A stretch of DNA of 64,000 nucleotides from Kingella negevensis. Lineage in GTDB: Bacteria; Pseudomonadota; Gammaproteobacteria; Burkholderiales; Neisseriaceae. Where the stretch lies: contig NZ_CP123448.1 of the NCBI RefSeq assembly GCF_030177895.1, positions 1,922,001-1,986,000 of the forward strand, in the 5' to 3' direction. The position numbers were made by a program, and so were the translations under genes. Below the pieces are notes generated by a model. The model saw nothing but the letters and a program-made list of their open reading frames with translations, was not told the DNA's origin and did not search any database. Of the stretch, positions 36,150 through 46,625 are shown piece after piece. Every line of letters starts with the position of its first letter. Within the stretch, counting starts at the first letter, position 1.

Positions 36150-37972
36150 GCCCCTGCTTTCATCAATTCGCGCATTTTTTCAATTTGATGCGCTTTCAAT
36201 TCACCGTTTTCATCGCGTGAAACAAAAATCTTGAACATCGCGCCGCCGTTGCGATTGATAAAATTCAAAGAAACTGTGCTTTTTCCCATAAATGGGCGTT
36301 CCAGCAAATAAATTGCCGCACAATTTTCATAATAAATATGACCGTGAACGCCGCCTTCTTTTGCGTGTTCAAAATTATAAAAACCGCCGCCCACTTTGCC
36401 GTTTGGGATTTTGCCTGTTACTTCCACAATCGCGTCAGGCGTGTGCGCGATAAACGTAACGGCTTCGTCCCAAGCGGCAATCGCTTGCAAAAATTCCACA
36501 ATGCGACCGCCTTCGGTTTTTTTAACCATATCCACAGGCAAGCATTCAATCACTTCTTCAAATGTGCATTGATGTTGCATTGCCAACATTTCCAAAATTT
36601 GCCCAGCGTTGTCTGCCAAAGAATTGCGTAAAACGGTTTTTTGTTCAGGAGTTAATTTATTCATAGCTGTGTCCTTATCAGCAGGTGGAGTGAGTGCAAA
36701 CATCAGTTTGCGCGTTAAAGTCGGCGACCAATAGCGACCGCTCGTGTTTAAATGGGCAATGCCCGATTTATCGTCGATTTCCAGCAACGAAAGCGATTGC
36801 CATTGCTGCAATAATTTCTGCGCTTCATCGCTGCCTGAAAATAATTTCGTATCCAAAAAGCCCAGCTCAATATCGTGTTGAACCACGCCTAAAATCTCTT
36901 TTTGTGGACTGTGTTTACTCAAAAACGACAAACTTTTTTCGTGCAGGCTGCCTAAAAGATAGGCTTGCAAATCGTTTTGCACCTGATAACTCAATCCGCC
37001 AAAATTACCGCCAGCCCCCGAGCCAAATGCCAAACACGGCATATTCGATTTAACTAGTGTGTTGTAACGATTGCGTTCGCCGCGATTGGGATAGGCAAAA
37101 TGGTTATTGCTGACCTGATTCCAGCCCGAGCGTTCCAATTCCGCCACCGCGTAAGCGTATTGCTGCGACTGCTGGTCAAATCCCAACGGTTTCGGAAACG
37201 CGCCTTTTTCAATCATGCGGTTAATCGGCAAAAAGGGATAACAATTAAACGCATAAGTATCCAAACCCGACAACGGCAACTGACTGGCAATCGCAATATC
37301 ATTCTGCCAAATTTCATCGGTTTGCGCTGGTAGCCCAAAAATCAAATCCGCCACAGTAACCACATCATAACCGCACAATTTTTCTAAATACGCACGCGCT
37401 TCATCGCCCGAATGTTTGCGTCCCAAACGGCGGCGAATGGCGGTATCAAACGTTTGTACGCCAATCGAAATACGATTCACGCCAGCACTAATGGCAGCCT
37501 GAATTTTCTCGTCATCAAAATGGCTCATGCGCCCTTCAAGCGTAAATTCACAATCATCAGCCAACGGCAAATAGCGGTAACACGCTTCCACTAAACGCGC
37601 TAAATCACGGCTGTACAACGCGGTCGGCGTGCCACCACCAAAATAGACTGCCTGAATTTTGCCCGAACCTGTGCGGATTTCGGCTTCACGTTTCAATTCT
37701 GCAATCACGCGGTCGGTGTAGCCTGCGCTGATGTCGTCTTTCCAAGCGTTGCGATAAAAGCCGCAAAATACGCAATGATTCGCGCAAAAGGGAATGTGGA
37801 CGTATGCCAAGCCGTCTTCGTCTAATGAATGGGGTAATTTGCTTTCCCAAATGGTGTGCCATTTGTCGTTTGGGATAGAGAGTCCACCCCAAATCGGCAT
37901 CAGTGCGCTGCGGTCGGGGAAGGCGTTAGGCGCGGCTTGGGTGGGTTTAAATTGGAGGGTTTGAGTGGTCAT
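36146..37972 (-). CDS. hutW: HutW-HutX fusion: radical-SAM haem-degrading protein with haem-binding domain
   Basis: Residues 1-435 match the HutW/ChuW group of HemN-like radical-SAM proteins that open the haem ring anaerobically: YVHIPFCANHCVFCGFY (cysteines 63, 67, 70) and VYFGGGTPTALYSRDL. From Met437 the protein continues as a HutX-type cytosolic haem-binding or storage domain (KLTPEQKTVLRNSLADNAGQ, GKVGGGFYNFEHAKEGGVHG). In most bacteria these are separate genes. Here they form one 608-residue frame, although internal initiation at Met437 is possible. The upstream AT-rich region may hold a Fur site. Confidence 0.9.
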   Translation of the reverse strand: MTTQTLQFKPTQAAPNAFPDRSALMPIWGGLSIPNDKWHTIWESKLPHSLDEDGLAYVHIPFCANHCVFCGFYRNAWKDDISAGYTDRVIAELKREAEIRTGSGKIQAVYFGGGTPTALYSRDLARLVEACYRYLPLADDCEFTLEGRMSHFDDEKIQAAISAGVNRISIGVQTFDTAIRRRLGRKHSGDEARAYLEKLCGYDVVTVADLIFGLPAQTDEIWQNDIAIASQLPLSGLDTYAFNCYPFLPINRMIEKGAFPKPLGFDQQSQQYAYAVAELERSGWNQVSNNHFAYPNRGERNRYNTLVKSNMPCLAFGSGAGGNFGGLSYQVQNDLQAYLLGSLHEKSLSFLSKHSPQKEILGVVQHDIELGFLDTKLFSGSDEAQKLLQQWQSLSLLEIDDKSGIAHLNTSGRYWSPTLTRKLMFALTPPADKDTAMNKLTPEQKTVLRNSLADNAGQILEMLAMQHQCTFEEVIECLPVDMVKKTEGGRIVEFLQAIAAWDEAVTFIAHTPDAIVEVTGKIPNGKVGGGFYNFEHAKEGGVHGHIYYENCAAIYLLERPFMGKSTVSLNFINRNGGAMFKIFVSRDENGELKAHQIEKMRELMKAGA

Positions 37973-38040
37973 TGTGCGTTCCGTTTTTTGAAGTTTTTAA
38001 GCAAAAATTCGGTTAGCATTATAAGAGTAAATTTTAATAA

Positions 38041-38075
38041 ATGAAAATAATTGATAATTACTATTGACAATAATC
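38041..38075 (-). promoter_or_regulatory. Possible Fur-controlled promoter region of hutWX
   Basis: Upstream of hutWX, TTGATAATTACTATTGACAAT contains overlapping NATWAT-like hexamers of the kind bound by Fur. Agreement with the 19-bp consensus is only about half, so the call leans on the haem function of the gene. Confidence 0.3.
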
Positions 38076-38112
38076 AATAATAAGAGTTTTTATTAATAAA
38101 TATGTGAAAAAT

Positions 38113-38146
38113 AATGCAGCCTGAAAATGATTTTTCAGGCTGCATT
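38113..38146. terminator. DUS hairpin downstream of cdd
   Basis: AATGCAGCCTGAAAA pairs with TTTTCAGGCTGCATT. It lies 8 bases past the stop of the leftward cdd gene. Confidence 0.7.
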
Positions 38147-38153
38147 TCATATT

Positions 38154-38951
38154 TTATTTCACAAACACTGTTTCTAATTTGCATTCGCCCACTTGTTCCC
38201 ACAGTGCGTTCGTCATTTCTTGATGACCGCCGTGTTCTGTGCAAACCAAAACGGCACGTTTCACATCTTTGGTGTGATGACCGCTCAGGCGCAACAAGTT
38301 AATGGCAACTTGCAAAGGTGGCAGGGTAGGGTTGTACGCTGCGTTTTCTGCGTAACGACCTGTGATGATTTCATTGCTCAAATCCAACGCTACGCCAGCA
38401 TAAGCCTTACTATACGGTGCATAACAGCTTTTTGCAGCCTGAAAAGCGGCTTGCGCGACTTTATCCAAACCAGCAGGTTCAGTAATTGGGTTGTCCAAAT
38501 GGTCTAACAAGCGTTCTTCCATGTCCAAATCTTTGGGCGAGAAGCTGTCTGGCAAGTAGCTGCTGAGCAAGTTATCACGGCTGTGTGGCAAGTGGATTTT
38601 CAGCTCTTCTGCACCACGTAATTCGTTTAAGAATTGGCGACAGTGTCCGCAAGGCGTGTAATTCACAACAATATCGGTAATGCGTTTCGCGCCGCGTTGC
38701 CATGCGTGGGAAATTGCGCTTTGTTCGGCGTGAACGGTTTGCCCCATGCTGGCGGTCGCGCATTCTTGGTTTGCGCCGAAATAGAAGTTGCTGTCTTCAT
38801 CAATCGCAATCGCGCCCACGTGAAATTGTGAGACTGGGACTACAGCTAATTTCGCTGCTTCAGGCAGCAAAGATAAGGCTAAAGCAATTTTGTCTTGGTT
38901 AAAGTCTGCGATTTTCTGATTTACGTCAGAAGAGTTCAAAAAACTAGTCAT
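38154..38951 (-). CDS. cdd: Cytidine deaminase
   Basis: Cdd deaminates cytidine and deoxycytidine to uridine and deoxyuridine. The 265-residue protein is the two-domain, enterobacterial-type enzyme. The catalytic zinc site is in the first domain with HAE in TVHAEQSAISHAW and the cysteine pair in YTPCGHCRQFLNEL. The second, degenerate domain follows. It is divergent from nupC across 129 bases, consistent with joint control of pyrimidine salvage. Confidence 0.95.
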   Translation of the reverse strand: MTSFLNSSDVNQKIADFNQDKIALALSLLPEAAKLAVVPVSQFHVGAIAIDEDSNFYFGANQECATASMGQTVHAEQSAISHAWQRGAKRITDIVVNYTPCGHCRQFLNELRGAEELKIHLPHSRDNLLSSYLPDSFSPKDLDMEERLLDHLDNPITEPAGLDKVAQAAFQAAKSCYAPYSKAYAGVALDLSNEIITGRYAENAAYNPTLPPLQVAINLLRLSGHHTKDVKRAVLVCTEHGGHQEMTNALWEQVGECKLETVFVK

Positions 38952-39080
38952 AATTGAAAATTCCTGTAGTGAAATCTAGTTAAATTTAGTATGATACGAA
39001 CCAGTGCAGCAAACACAATTTTAAACGTAATTTTAACCAAATTTACATCACAATACTAACTAAATTGGAGACTTTCAATC

Positions 39081-40352
39081 ATGGGTATTTTAAATAGCCT
39101 TATCGGCATGGTAACCCTCATCGCTATTGCTGTTGCGCTTTCCAAACATCGTAAAGCCATCAATAAACGCACGGTTGGCGTTGCGTTTTTGATTCAGTTT
39201 ATGATTGGTGCGATTGTGCTTTATGTCCCAGTGGGGCGCGATATTTTGAACGCGCTTTCAGATGGTGTTTCTAAAGTGCTGAGCTATGGTAATCAAGGTG
39301 TTTCTTTTGTGTTTGGCGGCTTGGTTGATGCCAAAATGTTTGAATTATTTGGTGGTAACGGTTTCATTTTTGCATTCCGTGTCTTGCCAATGATTATCTT
39401 CTTCTCTTCTCTGATTTCTGTTTTCTATTATCTCGGCATTATGGGTTTCGTGGTGAAATTCTTGGGCGGCGGTTTGCAAAAAGCCCTTGGTACTTCACGC
39501 ACAGAAAGCCTTTCTGCAGCAGCTAACGTGTTTGTGGGTCAAACTGAAGCGCCGTTGGTTGTGAAACCTTTCATCGCAAAAATGACACAATCTGAATTGT
39601 TTGCCATTATGACTGGCGGTTTGGCGTCTATTGCAGGTTCTGTATTGGGTGGTTATGCCGCTATGGGTGTGCCATTGCCTTACTTGATTGCTGCGTCATT
39701 CATGGCAGCACCAGGTGGCTTGTTATTCGCTAAATTGATGCACCCTGAAACTGAAACCCCTGAATTGGTTACTGATGACCACTTGAGTTTCGTAGCGGAA
39801 GGCGAGGCGCCTCCAACTAACGCGATTGACGCGGCTGCGGCTGGTGCATCAACTGGTTTGCAAATTGCCTTGAACGTGGGTGCAATGTTGATTGCATTCG
39901 TGGCAATCATCGCCTTGTTGAACGGTATGGTTGGCGGCGTGGGCAGCATGATTGGCTATCCAGAATTGTCATTGCAAAAAATCTTGGGCTGGGTGTTCTC
40001 ACCATTGGCGTTGTTGATTGGTGCGCCTTGGGCTGACGCGCAAGCTGCTGGTTCATTCATCGGTCAAAAATTGGTGGTAAACGAATTTGTGGCTTACTCT
40101 GAATTCACTAACTACATCAAAGATGCTTCATTGCCAGCTTTGAACGAAAAAACCAAAGCGATTATTTCATTCGCATTGTGCGGTTTTGCTAACTTGAGCT
40201 CTATCGCGATTTTGGTAGGAGGTTTGTCTATCATGGCTCCTAACCGTCGCGGCGACATTGCTAAATTAGGTATTCGTGCCTTGATTGCTGGCACATTATC
40301 TAACTTGATGAGCGCAACAATCGCAGGTCTGTTTATTGGTTTAACTCTGTAA
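39081..40352 (+). CDS. nupC: Concentrative nucleoside transporter NupC
   Basis: A 423-residue inner-membrane nucleoside:cation symporter of the CNT family, with an N-terminal three-helix part and the core containing [15 protein letters not shown] and the C-terminal [15 protein letters not shown]. It brings nucleosides to the catabolic enzymes encoded next to it. The start is preceded by TTGGAGAC. A DUS pair separates it from deoA, but the common theme suggests one regulon. Confidence 0.95.
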   Translation: MGILNSLIGMVTLIAIAVALSKHRKAINKRTVGVAFLIQFMIGAIVLYVPVGRDILNALSDGVSKVLSYGNQGVSFVFGGLVDAKMFELFGGNGFIFAFRVLPMIIFFSSLISVFYYLGIMGFVVKFLGGGLQKALGTSRTESLSAAANVFVGQTEAPLVVKPFIAKMTQSELFAIMTGGLASIAGSVLGGYAAMGVPLPYLIAASFMAAPGGLLFAKLMHPETETPELVTDDHLSFVAEGEAPPTNAIDAAAAGASTGLQIALNVGAMLIAFVAIIALLNGMVGGVGSMIGYPELSLQKILGWVFSPLALLIGAPWADAQAAGSFIGQKLVVNEFVAYSEFTNYIKDASLPALNEKTKAIISFALCGFANLSSIAILVGGLSIMAPNRRGDIAKLGIRALIAGTLSNLMSATIAGLFIGLTL

Positions 40353-40444
40353 TCTACATTTTCAGGCTGCTTTTTTAAGCAGCCTGAAACACGAAAAGGC
40401 TCAAATGCAGCCTGAAAAGTTTATTTATAAGCAAGGAGCAAATT

Positions 40445-41752
40445 ATGCTAATCCAAGAAGTTATTCGTAAAAAACGCGACAACCAAGTCATCAGTAAAGA
40501 AGAAATCGACTTCTACGCAAAAGGCGTGTCTGACAACAGCATCAGCGAAGGTCAAATCGCCGCGATGTGTATGGCAATTTACTTCAATAAATTGAACTTG
40601 GAAGAACGCACCAATTTAACATTGGCGATGCGCGACAGCGGCGACACGTTGAACTGGGATAAATACAACTTGAACGCGCCAACTTTGGACAAACACTCAA
40701 CAGGTGGCGTGGGCGATGTGGTTTCATTGATGTTAGCCCCAATGTTGGCGGCTTGTGGCGGTTTTGTGCCAATGATTGCAGGTCGTGGCTTGGGTCATAC
40801 AGGCGGCACGTTGGACAAATTGGAAAGTATCCAAGGCTTTGATATTTTCCCTAGCCCACAAAAAATGCAAGAGTTGGTCAAACAAGTTGGCTGCGTGATT
40901 GTGGGTCAAACTGGTAACTTAGCCCCTGCTGACCGCAAAATCTATGCGACACGCGACGTAACTGCGACAGTGGAAAGCATTGATTTGATTACTGCGTCTA
41001 TCTTGTCTAAAAAATTGGCTGAAGGCTTGACCAGCTTGGTTATGGACGTGAAAGTGGGTAGCGGCGCATTCATGCCAACTTACGAATTGTCTAAACAATT
41101 GGCGCAAAGTATCGCAGCCGTTGCGACACACGCTGGCTGCCAAACTACTGCTTTGCTGACTGATATGAACGAAGTGTTGGCTTCAAGTGCAGGTAACGCG
41201 GTGGAAGTGCGCGAGGCGGTTCGCTACTTGCGTGGCGAAGGTGTTCGCAATCCACGCTTGCACGAAATCACAATGGCATTGAGCGCAGAAGCGTTGGTAA
41301 ACGGCAAGTTGGCGGCGACTCGTGAAGAAGCGCGTGCGAAATTGCAAGTGGTTTTGGATAACGGTAAAGCCTACGAATTGTTTGAAAAAATGGTTGTAGC
41401 TCAAGGCGGTTCAACTGAATTTGATAAATTGCCAACGGCTAACGTGATTAAACCTGTTTTGGCTGGCACGGAAGGCTATATCCAAGCGATGAACACTCGC
41501 GATATTGGTATTGCCGTGATTAACTTGGGCGGTGGTCGCCGCGTGGCTAGCGATAAAATTGACTACAGCGTGGGCTTTGACGAAGTGTTGCCGATTGGCA
41601 CGAAAGTTACCGCAGACACGCCATTGGCAATGATTCACGCGAAAAGCGAAGACGATTGGCAAGCGGCGGCACAAGCATACCGCGCAGCGTTGCAGTTTGG
41701 CGAAACGCAGCCTGAAAGCCGTCCGATGGTTTACGAAACATTGACTGCTTAG
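40445..41752 (+). CDS. deoA: Thymidine phosphorylase
   Basis: DeoA cleaves thymidine and deoxyuridine with phosphate, giving deoxyribose 1-phosphate. The 435-residue protein carries the family signature [15 protein letters not shown] in the phosphate and substrate site, the [12 protein letters not shown] block and the C-terminal [14 protein letters not shown] region. The ribosome-binding site AAGGAG lies just before the ATG. It lies between the transporter and the phosphomutase. Confidence 0.96.
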   Translation: MLIQEVIRKKRDNQVISKEEIDFYAKGVSDNSISEGQIAAMCMAIYFNKLNLEERTNLTLAMRDSGDTLNWDKYNLNAPTLDKHSTGGVGDVVSLMLAPMLAACGGFVPMIAGRGLGHTGGTLDKLESIQGFDIFPSPQKMQELVKQVGCVIVGQTGNLAPADRKIYATRDVTATVESIDLITASILSKKLAEGLTSLVMDVKVGSGAFMPTYELSKQLAQSIAAVATHAGCQTTALLTDMNEVLASSAGNAVEVREAVRYLRGEGVRNPRLHEITMALSAEALVNGKLAATREEARAKLQVVLDNGKAYELFEKMVVAQGGSTEFDKLPTANVIKPVLAGTEGYIQAMNTRDIGIAVINLGGGRRVASDKIDYSVGFDEVLPIGTKVTADTPLAMIHAKSEDDWQAAAQAYRAALQFGETQPESRPMVYETLTA

Positions 41753-41757
41753 TGATT

Positions 41758-41777
41758 GTAGGGTGTGCCACGCGCAC
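41758..41777. repeat. Short dispersed repeat GTAGGGTGTGCCACGCGCAC
   Basis: Reverse-complement partner of the 20-base repeat at 17345-17364, differing at one base. It lies just after deoA. Confidence 0.55.
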
Positions 41778-41850
41778 CAATATTTTCAGGCTGCGTGATA
41801 TAAAATGTAGCCTGAAAACTATTGTCTATCAATAAAAATAAGGATTTACC

Positions 41851-43503
41851 ATGACTTACCTATCTCAAGCCGAAAACTGGCTGAAACAAGACCCAGACCC
41901 AGAGACACGCGAAGAACTCAGCGCAATCATCGCCGCAGCAAAATCAGGCGACAAAGCCGCCGAAGCGGAATTAGAAAGCCGTTTCAATGGGCGTTTACAA
42001 TTTGGTACAGCAGGCTTGCGCGGTCGCCAACAAGCTGGCTCAATGGGCATGAACCGCGTTTTGGTTTCACAAGCTGCAAAAGGTTTGGCAGACTATATCT
42101 TGCAATTTGACCCAGAAAACCCAAGCATTATCATTGGTTATGATGGTCGCAAAAATTCAGACGTGTACGCAAAAGACACCGCTGAAATCATGGCAGCCGC
42201 TGGCATTAAAACACGTCTGCTGCCACGTTGCTTGCCAACCCCAGTTTTGGCATACGGCATTCGCCACTTTGATACCACAGCAGGCGTAATGGTTACAGCC
42301 AGCCACAATCCGCCAGCCGACAATGGTTACAAAGTGTATTTGGGCAAAAGCAACGGTGGCGGTCAAATCGTATCGCCAGCCGACCACGACATCTCTGCGT
42401 TGATTGAAAAAGCCACACAAACCCCAATCAACGAATACGCTCGCAGCACCGATTATGAAGTGCTGGACGAAACTGTGATTGAAGCGTACATTGCCAAAAC
42501 CGCAGCGTTGGCACAAGAGCCAGCTTGCGAATTGAACTACGTTTACACCGCTATGCACGGTGTGGGCAAAGAAGTGTTGCTGAAAACATTGAACGCAGCC
42601 AACTTGCCATTGCCACACATCGTGGCAGAACAAGCTGACCCAGACCCAACTTTCCGCACCGTAGCGTTCCCGAATCCTGAAGAAAAAGGCGCATTGGATT
42701 TGGCAATCGCATTAGCGAAAAAAGAAAACGCCGAATTTATCATCGCCAACGACCCCGATGCTGACCGTTTGGCAGTGGCAATCGCAGACGAAAACGGCAA
42801 CTGGAAATCATTGCATGGCAACGTAGTGGGCTGCTATTTGGGCTGGTATTTGGCGCAAAAACACCAAGGCAAAAAAGGCACATTGGCTTGCTCACTCGTG
42901 TCATCGCCAGCGTTGGAACACATCGCCAAAAAATACGGCTTTGCCAACGAAGAAACTTTGACAGGCTTCAAATACATTTCAAAAACACCAAACTTGGTAT
43001 TCGGTTTTGAAGAAGCATTGGGCTACTTGGTAGACCCAGACAAAGTGCGCGATAAAGACGGTATTTCAGCTGCCGTTGTGTTCTTGGATTTGGTTCGCAG
43101 CCTGAAAGCACAAGGCAAAACCTTGTTAGACCACGCCAAAGACTTTGAAAAAACATTTGGCGCATACGTTAGCTCACAAATTTCTATCCGCGTGAGCGAC
43201 TTGGCAGACATCGGCAAATTGATGACCGCCTTGCGTGAAAACCGCCCAACACAAATCGGCGGACACAAAGTAGCGCAATTCATCGACCACTTGCAAACCG
43301 ACCGCAACGACAATATTTTGGTGTTCTATTTGACAAACGGCAGCCGCTTGATTGTTCGTCCATCTGGCACAGAACCAAAAGTGAAATTCTATTTGGATTC
43401 TAAAGGCACAGACGCAGCAGATGCGCAAAACGTATTGGCATCGTTTGAAGAATCTGTGCGCGAATTGTTGCGCCAAGAAACTTACGGCGCACAAAACTGT
43501 TAA
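41851..43503 (+). CDS. Phospho-sugar mutase (PgcA-type alpha-D-phosphohexomutase)
   Basis: A 550-residue phosphohexomutase. The phosphoserine loop is [13 protein letters not shown] (Ser near 151), the metal loop is [10 protein letters not shown], the sugar loop [13 protein letters not shown], and the phosphate-binding loop [12 protein letters not shown]. Its size and the two-stretch N-terminus are of the PgcA/phosphopentomutase-like subgroup. In this neighbourhood, with deoA and deoD but no deoB, it may convert (deoxy)ribose 1-phosphate to the 5-phosphate. A role with glucose phosphates is also possible. DUS pairs flank it. Confidence 0.85.
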   Translation: MTYLSQAENWLKQDPDPETREELSAIIAAAKSGDKAAEAELESRFNGRLQFGTAGLRGRQQAGSMGMNRVLVSQAAKGLADYILQFDPENPSIIIGYDGRKNSDVYAKDTAEIMAAAGIKTRLLPRCLPTPVLAYGIRHFDTTAGVMVTASHNPPADNGYKVYLGKSNGGGQIVSPADHDISALIEKATQTPINEYARSTDYEVLDETVIEAYIAKTAALAQEPACELNYVYTAMHGVGKEVLLKTLNAANLPLPHIVAEQADPDPTFRTVAFPNPEEKGALDLAIALAKKENAEFIIANDPDADRLAVAIADENGNWKSLHGNVVGCYLGWYLAQKHQGKKGTLACSLVSSPALEHIAKKYGFANEETLTGFKYISKTPNLVFGFEEALGYLVDPDKVRDKDGISAAVVFLDLVRSLKAQGKTLLDHAKDFEKTFGAYVSSQISIRVSDLADIGKLMTALRENRPTQIGGHKVAQFIDHLQTDRNDNILVFYLTNGSRLIVRPSGTEPKVKFYLDSKGTDAADAQNVLASFEESVRELLRQETYGAQNC

Positions 43504-43576
43504 AACATTTTTTAAAAACCATTCAGGCAGCCTGAAAAATGGCAGCCTGAAAACTATTTTCATAAGGAAAAAGACT

Positions 43577-44284
43577 ATGGCAACTCCACATATTTCCGCT
43601 GTTGATGGCGCATTTGCAGAAACCGTTTTAATGCCTGGTGACCCACTTCGCGCAAAATACATCGCAGAAACATTCTTGGAAAACGCAGAACAAGTAACCG
43701 CTGTTCGCAACGTGTACGGTTACACAGGTACTTACAAAGGCAAACGCATTTCTATCATGGCGCACGGCATGGGCATTCCATCTTGCTCAATCTACGCTAA
43801 GGAATTGATTACAGAATACGGCGTGAAAAACTTAATCCGCATCGGCTCTTGTGGCGCAGTTTTGGACGATGTTCACGTGCGTGATGTTGTGATTGGCATG
43901 GGCGCAAGCACAGACAGCAGCGTAAACCGTATGCGTTTCAATAACTACGACTTCGCAGCGTTGGCGGATTTCGGCATCGTGCAAGCCTTGGACGCAGCCG
44001 CAAAAGCACACGGCGTAAACGCAAAAGTGGGTAACATCTTCTCTTCAGACTTGTTCTACCACCCACACAGCAACGCCGAAATGTTCCGTAAATACAATAT
44101 TTTGGGCGTGGAAATGGAAGCTGCTGGTATCTACGGCGTAGCAGCAGAATTTGGCGCAAAAGCAGCCACTATCTGCACCGTGTCAGACCACATTGTTCGT
44201 GAAGAATACACAACAGCAGAAGAACGCCAATTGACATTCAACGACATGATTAAAATTGCGTTGGACGCAGCGATTACTTTGTAA
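43577..44284 (+). CDS. deoD: Purine nucleoside phosphorylase, DeoD type
   Basis: DeoD phosphorolyses purine (deoxy)nucleosides. The 235-residue protein begins [27 protein letters not shown]. It has the [16 protein letters not shown] block ([16 protein letters not shown]), the substrate-binding [16 protein letters not shown] and the catalytic aspartate in CTVSDHIV. The ATG at 43577 follows AAGGAAAAAG. An in-frame extension upstream into the mutase 3' end is not used by the family. A DUS terminator follows. Confidence 0.96.
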   Translation: MATPHISAVDGAFAETVLMPGDPLRAKYIAETFLENAEQVTAVRNVYGYTGTYKGKRISIMAHGMGIPSCSIYAKELITEYGVKNLIRIGSCGAVLDDVHVRDVVIGMGASTDSSVNRMRFNNYDFAALADFGIVQALDAAAKAHGVNAKVGNIFSSDLFYHPHSNAEMFRKYNILGVEMEAAGIYGVAAEFGAKAATICTVSDHIVREEYTTAEERQLTFNDMIKIALDAAITL

Positions 44285-44296
44285 TCTAGTCCTATA

Positions 44297-44336
44297 AAAA
44301 TGCAGCCTGAAAAGTTTTCAGGCTGCATTTTTTTAT
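44297..44336 (+). terminator. DUS hairpin after deoD
   Basis: AAAAATGCAGCCTGAAAA pairs with TTTTCAGGCTGCATTTTT, ending the nucleoside block. Confidence 0.75.
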
Positions 44337-44396
44337 AAACACAAGCAATCGCAGCCTGAAACTTTTATAATTTGCCCCTTTCAAAGCAGCCTGAAA

Positions 44397-45182
44397 ATGA
44401 TGAAACGCTACGCACTCACCTTATCCTACGACGGCAGCCAATTTTTCGGCTGGCAAAAACAAGCAGACGGCATTCTCACCGTGCAAACCGCACTGGAACA
44501 CGCCCTGTCACAAATCGCACAAGAAAACATCAATACCATCGCCGCAGGTCGTACCGACACGGGTGTACACGCCACCGCGCAAGTGGTGCATTTTGACAGC
44601 ACCGCCAATCGCCCACTCAGCGCATGGGTTCGCGGTGTAAACGCGCATTTGCCAGACGGCGTTGCCGTGTTGCATGCGCAAGAAGTCGCGCCCAATTTCC
44701 ACGCGCGTTTTGACGCATTTGGTCGCCGATACCGCTATTTGCTGCAATCCGCGCCCGTTCGCTCGCCCTTGTTGGCAAACCGCGCTGGCTGGACGCATTA
44801 CGCGCTAGATTTAGCAACGATGCAGCAAGCCGCACAAATTTTGGTTGGCGAACACGATTTTTCCAGTTTCAGGGCGGCGGAATGCCAAGCGAAATCGCCG
44901 ATTAAAACGATGTATCGTGTGGAACTTTCAGGCTGCAATGGGTTGATTAAATTGGATTTACACGCGAATGCGTTTTTGCATCACATGGTTCGCAATATTG
45001 TGGGCGCGTTGGTGTATGTGGGCAGTGGGCGGTTGAGTGTGGCGGAATTTGGCGAATTGCTCGTGGCAAAAAGTCGCCTCACCGCACCGCCTACATTTAT
45101 GCCAGATGGTTTGTATTTAACGGGTGTGGACTATCCTGAAGAGTGGGGGATTTTGCAGCCTGAAATTCCTGAGTGGTTGTAA
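44397..45182 (+). CDS. truA: tRNA pseudouridine(38-40) synthase
   Basis: TruA isomerises uridines 38-40 in the anticodon stem of many tRNAs. The 261-residue protein begins [18 protein letters not shown], has the catalytic aspartate in [11 protein letters not shown] (near residue 55) and the conserved [15 protein letters not shown]. The start is at the first or second of two adjacent ATGs, both immediately after a DUS (GCAGCCTGAAAATGATG), so the uptake sequence occupies the ribosome-binding-site position. Confidence 0.95.
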   Translation: MMKRYALTLSYDGSQFFGWQKQADGILTVQTALEHALSQIAQENINTIAAGRTDTGVHATAQVVHFDSTANRPLSAWVRGVNAHLPDGVAVLHAQEVAPNFHARFDAFGRRYRYLLQSAPVRSPLLANRAGWTHYALDLATMQQAAQILVGEHDFSSFRAAECQAKSPIKTMYRVELSGCNGLIKLDLHANAFLHHMVRNIVGALVYVGSGRLSVAEFGELLVAKSRLTAPPTFMPDGLYLTGVDYPEEWGILQPEIPEWL

Positions 45183-45229
45183 AGTTTCAGGCTGCAAAGA
45201 ATTTACATAAAAATCGCAGCCTGAAAGCC

Positions 45230-45337
45230 ATAGTTAATGCACTTATCTTTTAATACTGCGTTGCCAACGCCCTTATGTACTAGATGTACACGGCGGACGT
45301 TGTCGCTTTGTCTTAAAAAATAATTGCATCAACTATA
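45230..45337. repeat. Correia-like miniature repeat, copy D
   Basis: ATAGTTAATGCACTTATCTTT at the left and TTGCATCAACTATA at the right, with the same core as copy B (TACTGCGTTGCCAACGCCC, CGTTGTCGCTTTGTC). It lies between truA and pldA and could carry promoter-like sequence for pldA. Confidence 0.75.
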
Positions 45338-45412
45338 TTTCAGGCTTACTGTATAACAACAAAATCAGTTAAAATCTCGCCCACTTTTTAATTGCAAGAA
45401 AACAAAATTACC

Positions 45413-46540
45413 ATGAAAAAAATCATCTTTACGCTTGCTATATTGCCTTTTGGTGCAACTGTCGCGCAAGCCGAAACGCCTCCAGAAGACCCAGCTTTGC
45501 TTTGTGCTACGGTAAAAGACAACGCGGCACGCTTGGCGTGTTTTGATAAAGTGTACGCAGCGCAGTTTCCACCAAAAAAAGCGTTGCCTACTCAAACCGT
45601 AGAGTCAAAAGCCATTGATTTGGAAAAAACATACGAAGCCAGCAAAGAAGCGCAAGCTCCGCAAATCGTGTTTGCCAATAATGTGCCAACTAACGTAACG
45701 GTCGCCCAAACTGATGCATACACCCCATTGTCGCAAATGTATGATTTAGACCAAAACGATGACAGTGGCATTTTGAGCATTCGCGAACACGAGCCGATGT
45801 ATTTAATGCCTGCTTGGTATCGCACCAGCCCGAATTATTATCCGTACACATCCACACGAGGCACAGCCGTAAACGATGTGCAAACCGACCAAAAACGTTT
45901 AGAAACCAAAATGCAAATCTCCGTAAAAACAAAAGTTTGGGAAGATTTGTTCAAAACGCGCGCCGATTTGTGGGTTGGTTATACGCAAAATTCCAACTGG
46001 CAGTTGTATAACCAAGGCAAAAAATCTGCGCCATTCCGTAATACAGACTACATGCCTGAAATTTTCATCACGCAGCCTGTAAAAGCCGATTTGCCGTTTG
46101 GTTTCAAATTGCGCATGATTGGCGGCGGTTACGTTCACCAATCTAACGGACAACCGCGCCCATTGTCGCGTTCATGGAACAGATTTTATGCCATGGCGGG
46201 TTTAGAAAAAGGCAAGCTGACCGTGATTCCACGCGTGTGGACACGCATCGACCCAAGCGGTGATAAGGACGATAATCCAGACATCATGCATTACATGGGC
46301 TACGGCGATGTGCGTCTGATTTATCAGTTGCCAAAACAACGCACCGTATCTTCAACCATTCGCTATAATCCAGCGCATAACCGTGGCGCAGTCCGCGTCA
46401 ATTACACCTTCCCAATCAAAGGCAAATTGAAAGGCTTTGTGGAAGGTTTCCATGGCTACGGCGAAAACCTGTTGGAATATAACCACAAGCAAACAGGCTT
46501 AGGCGTTGGCATCATGTTCAATAGCTTGGACGCGTTTTAA
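45413..46540 (+). CDS. pldA: Outer-membrane phospholipase A
   Basis: OMPLA hydrolyses phospholipids that reach the outer leaflet of the outer membrane. The 375-residue precursor has a signal peptide (KKIIFTLAILPFGATVAQA), a roughly 90-residue N-terminal extension and a 12-stranded barrel. The catalytic histidine and serine lie in GGYVHQSNGQPRPLSRSWNR, and a calcium-binding region follows. The final residue is Phe, as needed for barrel insertion. Start 45413 is chosen because it gives a proper signal peptide. Confidence 0.93.
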   Translation: MKKIIFTLAILPFGATVAQAETPPEDPALLCATVKDNAARLACFDKVYAAQFPPKKALPTQTVESKAIDLEKTYEASKEAQAPQIVFANNVPTNVTVAQTDAYTPLSQMYDLDQNDDSGILSIREHEPMYLMPAWYRTSPNYYPYTSTRGTAVNDVQTDQKRLETKMQISVKTKVWEDLFKTRADLWVGYTQNSNWQLYNQGKKSAPFRNTDYMPEIFITQPVKADLPFGFKLRMIGGGYVHQSNGQPRPLSRSWNRFYAMAGLEKGKLTVIPRVWTRIDPSGDKDDNPDIMHYMGYGDVRLIYQLPKQRTVSSTIRYNPAHNRGAVRVNYTFPIKGKLKGFVEGFHGYGENLLEYNHKQTGLGVGIMFNSLDAF

Positions 46541-46625
46541 TTTCACGCAGCCTGAAAACCACAAAATAGCGCAAACCGCGTATAATGCGCGTTTTGCGCT
46601 TTGCATTCACGGATAGACAAAATAA

